From: an uncultured Chitinophagaceae bacterium
GTDB lineage: Bacteria; Bacteroidota; Bacteroidia; Chitinophagales; Chitinophagaceae
Direction of reading: 5' to 3'
Assembly: GCA_946885665.1 (NCBI GenBank)
Contig: CAMPGT010000086.1
Location: forward strand, 1-13,981
Length of the DNA: 13,981 bases
Made by a program: the position numbers and the translations under genes. The notes beneath the pieces are model-generated. The model saw only the letters and a program-made list of their open reading frames with translations. It made no database searches and was not told the DNA's origin. Below, piece by piece: positions 8,110 to 13,981 of the stretch (the stretch's first letter is position 1; the number at the start of each line of letters is the position of its first letter).

Positions 8110-8577
8110 ATGACTACACCACGCAGATCAGTATTGAAAAAGCTGATGGCCTCAGTCGCAGGGCTCACAGGATTCGGACTCGCAGCCAAAGCTATGGACA
8201 ACAGTTCAGCTCCACGAAAAGAAGCAGGTAACATCACTTACGACGACCAGGATGTGCCGTTGTTCTCGGGTCATACAAAATTCAATGGCCTGGTTTATAT
8301 CGCAGGCAAGGGTGCGCATTTCGAGGGCGACATCAAGTCGCACACCGACCATGTGCTGAAGGAACTGGAAGCCGAGCTGAAAAAAGCAGGTTCATCGATG
8401 GAAAAAGTGCTCAAAGTAAATGTTTATCTGAACGATATTGCTGACTACAAAGGCATGAACGAGGTTTACAAGGGCCGTTTCGGAAAGAAACCGCCGGTTC
8501 GTACCACTGTGGCCGTTGCCAAGGGTGGCGTTCCGGGAGATTCTCTTGTAGAGATCGACTGCATTGCTTACGAGTAA
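8110..8577 (+). CDS. Exported RidA/YjgF/UK114-family protein with Tat-type leader
   Basis: The 155-residue product is a RidA domain (about 50-155) preceded by a leader, MTTPRRSVLKKL, with twin arginines at 5-6, and a Ala/Gly-rich hydrophobic stretch to about residue 27. The family landmarks are visible: GLVYIAGKGA (60-69, Ala where Ser is frequent), VLKVNVYLNDIADYKGMNEVY (100-120), and PPVRTTVAVA...GDSLVEIDCIAYE, with Arg131 in the position of the catalytic Arg of enamine/imine deaminases and Glu148 near the end. Classical RidA removes reactive 2-aminoacrylate in the cytosol; an exported copy must do something else or act on periplasmic enamines/imines. It stands alone, between a hairpin and a strong terminator, just before the catabolic-looking gene run. 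Confidence 0.9.
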   Translation: MTTPRRSVLKKLMASVAGLTGFGLAAKAMDNSSAPRKEAGNITYDDQDVPLFSGHTKFNGLVYIAGKGAHFEGDIKSHTDHVLKELEAELKKAGSSMEKVLKVNVYLNDIADYKGMNEVYKGRFGKKPPVRTTVAVAKGGVPGDSLVEIDCIAYE

Positions 8578-8595
8578 AATGCCACGCATTTTTTA

Positions 8596-8627
8596 GCAGA
8601 ACATCCGAAAAAACGGATGTTGGCTGC
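8596..8627 (+). other. Inverted repeat downstream of the RidA-family gene
   Basis: AACATCCG (8600-8607) and CGGATGTT (8614-8621) are perfect 8-bp arms around an A6 loop; GCAG (8596-8599) and CTGC (8624-8627) extend the stem beyond a 2-nt bulge. It has no T-run of its own, so it is more likely an mRNA 3'-end stabilising stem or a protein-binding site than a terminator. Confidence 0.6.
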
Positions 8628-8642
8628 CGCATAAAAATTCTC

Positions 8643-8671
8643 CCGCGGCCCGCAGGGGCCGCGGACTTTTT
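8643..8671 (+). terminator. Strong intrinsic terminator after the RidA-family gene
   Basis: A 9-bp all-GC stem, CCGCGGCCC (8643-8651) with GGGCCGCGG (8656-8664), closes a 4-nt GCAG loop and is followed by ACTTTTT (T-run 8667-8671). A run of five A at 8633-8637 lies on the other side, so the stem could also act on antisense transcripts. It separates the RidA-family gene from the gene run starting at 8721. Confidence 0.85.
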
Positions 8672-8720
8672 AACTAGCGCCTCCGAAGCTCACAAAAACA
8701 ATTAGCAATAACGACTTAGT

Positions 8721-10514
8721 ATGGGTAATGAAGCCTGGTCGGCAAAATTTCGCAACCAAAAAATAACAACAGGTATTGGCGGCTTAATTCTTTTGTCAAT
8801 ATTCTTTGTGCAATGCAGCTCACCTGCAAAAAAAGAATCCAACAGCCGGAGGTGGAGGGCTCCGGAAGAAGCAAACGACCTCAAAAATCCCCTGGCCTCC
8901 AATACAATTGCCGCCGAACAAAAAGGCAAGGAGCTCTACGACATGTATTGCTGGTCGTGCCACGGCCAGTACGGCTTCGGCGATGGCGCCGCAGGGGGAT
9001 CGCTGGGCCAGCGCCCCGCCAATTTTCACGACCGCCGCGTAAAGAACCAGTCGGATGGCGCCCTTTTTTGGAAAATGAGTAATGGCCGCGGCAATATGCC
9101 TCCCTTCAAAGATGCCCTCACCGAAGAACAGCGCTGGCAGCTTGTTTCGTACATCAGGAAGTTCACCATACGCGAACCGGTGCTGCAGTTTCCAAAACCG
9201 TTGCGCCCCGACATTAAGATAAGTCATTTGATGTACGTTGATTCGATGGCCGTGCGCCTTTTGCAGCATCCCGTTTCAAAGGACCTTTATTACACCACTT
9301 TCGATGGAAATGTATTCATGGTAAAGGACCTGGAAACAAAACCCACCTCCGTCAAAGTATTATCTGCAAAAGATCATGGTATCAGCCGCCTGCAGGGAGC
9401 CATCTTTCATAACAACCAATTGTTCCTTTGCGGCAACGTGGATCTCGACAATAAAATGGGTACGAGCGGCAGAATGGTTCGTTTCCAGGTAGACAGCAAT
9501 AAGGCCGGCAACATGACGGTTGTTTTCAACACCGTGGGTTATGGATCGAACCAAACGATCTACGACCATGGATGGAACGCACTTGCTGTAAGCGACGATG
9601 GCAAATATATTTTCGTGAACAGCGGCGCACGCACCGACCATGGCGAGGTGCAGGATAACAATGGCCGTTACCCGAATGCACGAGACAATGCGCTTACCAG
9701 TAAAATATTCCGCTTTCCGATAGATGCGAAAGATTTGACGCTGCCCGATGACATGAACAAGTTGAAGGCCGATGGATATCTTTATGCACAGGGCATTCGC
9801 AATGCTTACGACATGGCGGTGGATGGCTCGGGCAACCTGTTTGCCGTGGTCAACTCCTCCGATTACGATAATCCTGAAGATATGTTTTGGGTGAGGGAAG
9901 GGCATCACTACGGCTTTCCGTGGGTGATGGGCGGCATAGAGAATCCTCAGCAGAACCGCAACTGGAAACCCGATCCTGACACGGATCCGTATATTAACAG
10001 GTTCTCCCATTCATGGCAGGTGAAATACTTTCATAACGATACGAGCTTCCCGCAAATTCCCGCAGGCGTGAAATTTTCCCCCGGCGTGCAGAACCTCGGT
10101 CCCGATGCAAATGAATATCGCGGCCACTCGGGTAAAGTGCTCGATGGCGACATTACCGGCGTTGCAGTAAGCACCTTCACTCCGCATTGCTCTCCGCTCG
10201 GATTGTTCTTCGACACGAAAAAAGTACTTGGCGGAGATTTGAAAGGTGATGGATTTGTGATCCGGTACACCAACGGCCGGAGAGGGTCCATGATGGGCGC
10301 ATTTACCCAGGAAGGATCGGACCTGCTAAACCTTTCCATGACCTACGACCCTGCGGCCGATAATTATTTCACCACAACAAAGCGCATCGTTGAAGGATTC
10401 AATGAACCTGTTGACGCGATACTCGTGGGTAATGACGTGTATGTGATCGAATACAGCGGCGAGAAGGGAAACATCTGGAAGATTACGCTCCCGGGAGAGA
10501 AAAATAAAAAGTAA
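8721..10514 (+). CDS. Cytochrome c domain fused to quinoprotein sugar-dehydrogenase-like beta-propeller
   Basis: The 597-residue protein has an N-terminal membrane signal (about 15-31) ending in FVQC; Cys32 may be lipidated, although Gln before Cys is not the classical lipobox. A class I cytochrome c domain follows (about 62-152) with heme motif CWSCH (77-81) and a likely axial Met126 (GNMPPFK). Residues about 160-592 resemble the six-bladed soluble glucose/sorbosone dehydrogenase (PQQ) propeller: DHGWNALAVSDDGKYIF (282-298) with a His in the region of the catalytic His, LYAQGIRNAYDMAVD (354-368) corresponding to the GLRN segment, and EDMFWVREGHHYGFPW (386-401). Family knowledge suggests periplasmic oxidation of a sugar, polyol or aldehyde with electrons passed to the fused heme. 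PQQ use is inferred, not shown. First gene of a run with 17-32 bp gaps; any promoter must lie in 8672-8720. Confidence 0.85.
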   Translation: MGNEAWSAKFRNQKITTGIGGLILLSIFFVQCSSPAKKESNSRRWRAPEEANDLKNPLASNTIAAEQKGKELYDMYCWSCHGQYGFGDGAAGGSLGQRPANFHDRRVKNQSDGALFWKMSNGRGNMPPFKDALTEEQRWQLVSYIRKFTIREPVLQFPKPLRPDIKISHLMYVDSMAVRLLQHPVSKDLYYTTFDGNVFMVKDLETKPTSVKVLSAKDHGISRLQGAIFHNNQLFLCGNVDLDNKMGTSGRMVRFQVDSNKAGNMTVVFNTVGYGSNQTIYDHGWNALAVSDDGKYIFVNSGARTDHGEVQDNNGRYPNARDNALTSKIFRFPIDAKDLTLPDDMNKLKADGYLYAQGIRNAYDMAVDGSGNLFAVVNSSDYDNPEDMFWVREGHHYGFPWVMGGIENPQQNRNWKPDPDTDPYINRFSHSWQVKYFHNDTSFPQIPAGVKFSPGVQNLGPDANEYRGHSGKVLDGDITGVAVSTFTPHCSPLGLFFDTKKVLGGDLKGDGFVIRYTNGRRGSMMGAFTQEGSDLLNLSMTYDPAADNYFTTTKRIVEGFNEPVDAILVGNDVYVIEYSGEKGNIWKITLPGEKNKK

Positions 10515-10532
10515 AAGATAAAATATATACTG

Positions 10533-11792
10533 ATGAAAAAAATATTCCTCTTTACACTGCTGTTATTTGCCGGCATTGCTGCTGTGAGGTCCCAGGATTA
10601 CAATATTGTGATTAAGGGCGGACATGTTATTGACGCGAAAAATAATATTGATGCCGTGATGGACGTGGCCATCAAAGACGGGAAAATTGCGAAGGTCGCA
10701 AAGAACATCGATGCAAAGGGAGCCGTACAGGTGGTGGATGCAAAGGGCCTGTATGTTGTGCCCGGCTTGATCGACCTGCACACCCACGTATTTTTTGGAA
10801 CGGAAGAGGGTCACGGCTACAGCAATGGTTCGTCTGCACTGCCGCCCGATGGATTCACCTTCAGGGTGGGCGTTACCACCGTGGTGGATGCGGGCGGTTC
10901 CGGATGGAAGAGCTTCCCCACATTTAAGAAAAACGTCATTGATCATTCCCGTACACGCGTGCTGGCGATGCTGAATATTGTTGGCGAAGGCATGAGGGGC
11001 GGTCCCTACGAGCAGGATGTTCGCGACATGGACAGCAAGATGACGGCGTCAGTTGCAAAACAGTATCCCGACATTATCGTGGGCGTAAAGCTTGCACATT
11101 TCGAGGGCCACGACTGGACGCCTGCCGACAGAGCGGTGGAAGCCGGACGCCAGGCCAATATTCCCATCATGGTCGATTTCGGCGGCAGCCATCCGCCGCT
11201 GTCAATTGAAGAGTTGTTCATGAAGCATCTTCGCCCCGGCGACATCTTCACGCACGCTTTCGGACAGCTCGGCAGCCGTGAATTCATTGTTGATACCAAC
11301 ACAAATAAAGTGAAATCATTTGTGTACGAAGCCCGGAAAAGAGGAATCATTTTCGATGTGGGTTACGGCGGCATCAGCTTTGCTTTCTCGCAGGCGATAC
11401 CTGCTATAAAAAGCGGATTTTATCCCAACTCCATCAGTACCGATCTTCACATTGGCAGCATGAATGCGGCGATGAAGGACCAGCTCACCACAATGTCTAA
11501 ATTCCTGGCAATGGGAATGGATCTTAAAAGCGTGATCACGGCATCAACATGGCACCCTGCACAAATCATCAAAAGAGAAGAATTGGGTAACTTGTCGCCC
11601 GGTTCAGAAGCCGACGTGGCGATACTGAACCTGCGCAAAGGAAAATTCGGGCTTTTTGATTATACAGGATACAAAATTGAAACAGATAAAAAGCTCGAGT
11701 GTGAAATGACGATCAGGGGCGGCAGGATCGTTTACGATCTGAATGGTATTGCCACTCCGATCATTGCACCGAGAAGGTCGCGTGAACATTAA
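10533..11792 (+). CDS. Exported amidohydrolase (deacetylase/dihydroorotase-like metal hydrolase)
   Basis: This 419-residue protein has a clear Sec signal peptide (residues 1-20, probable cleavage before QDYN). The small beta-domain (21-75 and 355-405) flanks a TIM barrel. Metal-site residues are visible: HTH in GLIDLHTHVF (His83, His85), Lys186 in VGVKLAHF as probable carboxylated bridging lysine, His220 (GGSHPP), His241 (FTHAFG) and Asp304 (STDLH). The pattern fits the binuclear amidohydrolase/deacetylase group (COG3964-like), some members of which cleave N-acyl or O-acyl groups of small chiral acids. The closing ADVAILNL (360-367) is the usual end of this family. It begins 18 bp after the propeller gene and ends 17 bp before the RraA-type gene. 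Reaction type (hydrolysis of an amide, ester or lactone) is supported; substrate is unknown. Confidence 0.88.
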   Translation: MKKIFLFTLLLFAGIAAVRSQDYNIVIKGGHVIDAKNNIDAVMDVAIKDGKIAKVAKNIDAKGAVQVVDAKGLYVVPGLIDLHTHVFFGTEEGHGYSNGSSALPPDGFTFRVGVTTVVDAGGSGWKSFPTFKKNVIDHSRTRVLAMLNIVGEGMRGGPYEQDVRDMDSKMTASVAKQYPDIIVGVKLAHFEGHDWTPADRAVEAGRQANIPIMVDFGGSHPPLSIEELFMKHLRPGDIFTHAFGQLGSREFIVDTNTNKVKSFVYEARKRGIIFDVGYGGISFAFSQAIPAIKSGFYPNSISTDLHIGSMNAAMKDQLTTMSKFLAMGMDLKSVITASTWHPAQIIKREELGNLSPGSEADVAILNLRKGKFGLFDYTGYKIETDKKLECEMTIRGGRIVYDLNGIATPIIAPRRSREH

Positions 11793-11809
11793 TCTTATAA
11801 AGTTTGCAC

Positions 11810-12730
11810 ATGAAATCAGCGTTCATTTGTTTTTTGTCAGTGGTATTTTGTATTCAGTCGGCGTTGGCGCAGACAATTTCCAAAGAAGAAATGATCTTCC
11901 TCACTTCCGAATGGAAAGGTGAGCGTTTCAGCGATGGCCGCCCGAAAATATCGGACGACCTCCTTAATCGCGCCAGGAACGTTGGTATCGAGGAAGCATG
12001 GCAGGTCATGAAAAATGACGGGTACGTGAACCAGTTTGAAGGCAACTGGAAAAGAGTGGATGACACCACCAAGATCGTGGGCCGCGCGCTCACCGCCCGG
12101 TTCATGCCCAGCCGTCCTGATATCGAAAAAAATATCAAGGAGAGAGGCAACAAGCAGGGCCGCATCGGCAATACCAATGCATGGCCGATAGACATGCTCA
12201 CCAAGGGTGACGTGTATGTGGCGGATTGCTTTGGCAAAATCGACGGTGGTACGCTCATTGGCGACAACCTCGCGAATTCGATATATGCCAAGTCTGGCAA
12301 CGGCGTCATCTTCGACGGCGCGGCCAGGGATCTGGCAGGATTGAGTGATATCAAAGGGTTTAACGCGTTCGTTCGCGACTTCGATCCATCGTTCCTCGAA
12401 AATGTGGTGCTGATGGGTTTGAACACTCCGATACGCATCGGCAGGGCCATCGTGCTGCCCGGCGACCTGGTGATCACCGAAAGGGAAGGCGTGCTGTTTA
12501 TACCTGCGCACCTGGCCGAGAAAGTGATCAGCACCGCAGAATTCATCGGCCTGCGAGATCAGTTCGGTCATGCAATGCTGAGATCGGGTAAATATACCCC
12601 CGGCCAGATCGACAGCGAGTGGACGCCCGCCCTCAAGGATGAATTCATGAAGTGGATCAGCGCAAACGTTAAAGATGTGAAGCTTACCCGCGCCCAGTTG
12701 GAAGAGTTTATGAAGAAAAGAACCTGGTAG
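11810..12730 (+). CDS. Exported RraA-family protein (HMG/CHA aldolase-like)
   Basis: The start chosen is ATG 11810; a TTG six bases earlier is in frame but less likely. The 306-residue product has a Sec signal peptide (1-20, SALA/Q). The RraA core spans about 85-240: KGDVYVAD (132-139), GGTLIGDNLA (146-155), and GVIFDGAARD (165-174), whose Arg173-Asp174 pair is the substrate/metal-binding signature of class II pyruvate aldolases (4-hydroxy-4-methyl-2-oxoglutarate / 4-carboxy-4-hydroxy-2-oxoadipate aldolase). LPGDLVITEREGVLFIPAH (216-234) is the usual closing strand region. It has extra N- and C-terminal segments relative to the ~230-residue cytosolic forms. The name RraA (RNase E inhibitor) is not informative here: an exported protein cannot regulate a cytosolic RNase. 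It is likely an aldolase or oxaloacetate-type decarboxylase on an organic acid, in line with the BASS carrier that follows. Confidence 0.88.
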   Translation: MKSAFICFLSVVFCIQSALAQTISKEEMIFLTSEWKGERFSDGRPKISDDLLNRARNVGIEEAWQVMKNDGYVNQFEGNWKRVDDTTKIVGRALTARFMPSRPDIEKNIKERGNKQGRIGNTNAWPIDMLTKGDVYVADCFGKIDGGTLIGDNLANSIYAKSGNGVIFDGAARDLAGLSDIKGFNAFVRDFDPSFLENVVLMGLNTPIRIGRAIVLPGDLVITEREGVLFIPAHLAEKVISTAEFIGLRDQFGHAMLRSGKYTPGQIDSEWTPALKDEFMKWISANVKDVKLTRAQLEEFMKKRTW

Positions 12731-12762
12731 CGCTCAACAGTTACAACAATTGATTGCGAACC

Positions 12763-13884
12763 ATGAAGATGTATAAGCTGATACTTATAATAGCGGTAGC
12801 CTGCCTGGTGGCGGCGCTGGTTATGGTGGTATCGGGGCGCACAGAACAGGCAGGGCCATTATTCATCACTTTTTTTCTGGCACTTGCGATTTCTTTCCGG
12901 GGCTATCCTTCGTTGAAAGGGTTTTCCTATACGGTGATCATCTTCGCAGCAGTTACCACAGCATTATATTATCCGGGTCCTTTTGTGGAGATCAATGGTT
13001 TTAAACTGGCCGCATTGATCACACCGCTTCTTCAGTTGATCATGTTCGGCATGGGAACAAGCATGAGCATCCGCGATTTTGCAGGCGTGGTAAAAATGCC
13101 GAAAGGCGTATTTATCGGTGTCACCAGTCACTTTATTATCATGCCGCTGCTGGGCTTTACGCTTGCGCACCTCAGCGGCTTTTCTCCCGAGATTGCTGCG
13201 GGCATCATCCTTATCGGCTGCTCGCCTAACGGGATGGCATCGAATGTTATCTCCTACCTGGCCAAGGCCAACCTTGCTCTTTCCATCACCATCACCGCGG
13301 TATCTACAATGCTGGCGCCTTTTATTACGCCGATGCTGATGAAAATGCTTGCTGGCGCTTACATCGAGATCAACGTGCTGGATATGATGTGGGACATCAC
13401 CAAGATCGTGATCATCCCGATCGCCGCGGGCCTCGTCTTCAACAGGTTTTTCAGCGGTAAAGTTGCCTGGCTCGACAAAGCGATGCCCCTGGTGTCCATG
13501 ACGAGCATTGCACTGATCATCGTTGTGATTACTGCGGCGGGAAGGGACAGCCTTCTCAACATCGGCCCTGCGCTGGTGCTGATCGTTCTCATTCACAATT
13601 TATGCGGTTACACGCTGGGGTACTGGTCGGGACGCCTTTTCAAAATGGATGAACGCGATTGCAGAACGATGGCGATAGAGGTAGGAATGCAAAATGGAGG
13701 GCTCGCATCGGGACTTGCAAAGGGTATGGGTAAGATTGCGACTGTAGGACTTGCTCCCGCGATATTTGGGCCGTTGATGAATGTTACCGGTTCTATTTTG
13801 GCTTCATACTGGCATCGCAAGCCACCGAAGGAAACAGAGGAGCAGCGTCAACTGAATGAGTTTCATATGGCGAAGGGGCATTGA
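12763..13884 (+). CDS. Bile acid:sodium symporter (BASS)-family carrier
   Basis: ATG 12763 is preferred over an in-frame TTG at 12754; ATG 12769 is also possible. The 373-residue protein is almost entirely hydrophobic helices. The family signatures are GMGTSMSIRDF (96-106), GCSPNGMASNVISYLAKANLAL (around 152-173) marking the first discontinuous crossover helix, STMLAPFITPMLMKM (181-195), and EVGMQNGGLASGLA (306-319) for the second. About two extra N-terminal helices (roughly 5-23, 33-47, 54-70 before the first conserved one) distinguish it from the minimal bacterial form. BASS proteins take up bile acids, pantoate, pyruvate or other carboxylates with sodium; the ligand here is unknown but an acid product of the preceding enzymes fits. 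It is the last gene of the run, 32 bp after the RraA-type gene. Confidence 0.92.
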   Translation: MKMYKLILIIAVACLVAALVMVVSGRTEQAGPLFITFFLALAISFRGYPSLKGFSYTVIIFAAVTTALYYPGPFVEINGFKLAALITPLLQLIMFGMGTSMSIRDFAGVVKMPKGVFIGVTSHFIIMPLLGFTLAHLSGFSPEIAAGIILIGCSPNGMASNVISYLAKANLALSITITAVSTMLAPFITPMLMKMLAGAYIEINVLDMMWDITKIVIIPIAAGLVFNRFFSGKVAWLDKAMPLVSMTSIALIIVVITAAGRDSLLNIGPALVLIVLIHNLCGYTLGYWSGRLFKMDERDCRTMAIEVGMQNGGLASGLAKGMGKIATVGLAPAIFGPLMNVTGSILASYWHRKPPKETEEQRQLNEFHMAKGH

Positions 13885-13981
13885 GGGGAGAGGGGCAATG
13901 GGCAAAGAAATTTACTGCACCTCTTTATTTATGAAAGCAAATTCTAATTCTAAGTTTTAATTAATTTTCAAACAGATAAAT
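13885..13981 (+). other. AT-rich tail after the carrier gene
   Basis: I see no coding start, hairpin terminator or repeat of note in these 97 bp. A short CTAATTCTAA stretch and an AATTAATT palindrome are present but unremarkable. The run's transcription end is not identified. Confidence 0.5.

Noticed and set aside
11804..11809. TTG start for the RraA-type gene
   Set aside because: The in-frame ATG at 11810 gives a standard signal peptide directly and a normal 17-bp spacing from the previous stop.
11837..12571. Two long minus-strand frames (244 and 230 codons) opposite the RraA-type gene
   Set aside because: They overlap each other and the well-supported plus-strand gene; their translations show no family motif.
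12964..13596. 210-codon minus-strand frame opposite the BASS gene
   Set aside because: Composition rich in His/Asp/Arg is the mirror of hydrophobic helices on the other strand, so it is a shadow.

Overview
The window looks like a chromosomal segment from a free-living member of the Bacteroidota, probably Chitinophagaceae or a close relative. This is inferred from gene style, not from a marker gene: lipoproteins with a Bacteroidota-type lipobox, many exported enzymes, weak or absent Shine-Dalgarno sequences, AT-rich leaders before moderately GC-rich genes, and a bile-acid-symporter-family carrier of the long form I associate with this phylum. I see no rRNA, tRNA, CRISPR array, insertion sequence or phage gene.

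Layout: (1) 1-836, minus strand: the first 278 codons of a secreted lipoprotein alpha/beta-hydrolase (esterase/depolymerase type) that runs off the left edge. (2) 976-2121, plus: a transsulfuration-family PLP enzyme with an altered cofactor-phosphate motif. (3) 2151-5474, minus, convergent with the previous gene: a 1107-residue trehalose synthase (TreS) fused to a maltokinase-like domain whose catalytic HGD motif reads HGN. (4) 5588-6853, plus: a Gfo/Idh/MocA oxidoreductase with a twin-arginine-type leader. (5) 6943-7911, plus: a small exported S41 peptidase. (6) 8110-8577, plus: a RidA-family protein with a twin-arginine-type leader, preceded by a perfect 13-bp tandem repeat and followed by a strong intrinsic terminator. 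(7) 8721-13884, plus: a tight four-gene run of a cytochrome c/quinoprotein-dehydrogenase-like propeller fusion, an exported amidohydrolase, an exported RraA-type aldolase-like protein and a 10-ish-helix BASS-family carrier, with 17-32 bp gaps.

The most interesting unit is the right-hand cluster. Its three soluble enzymes all carry export signals and the fourth gene is an inner-membrane organic-anion carrier. The simplest reading is a periplasmic catabolic route: oxidation of a small polyol, sugar or acid with electrons passed to the fused cytochrome c, hydrolysis of an acyl or lactone bond, aldol cleavage or decarboxylation, then uptake of the resulting acid. The substrate cannot be read from the sequence. 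The exported RidA-type protein just upstream may belong to the same physiology but is separated by a terminator. The left part (esterase, PLP enzyme, TreS fusion) looks like unrelated housekeeping or carbohydrate functions, each in its own transcription unit.
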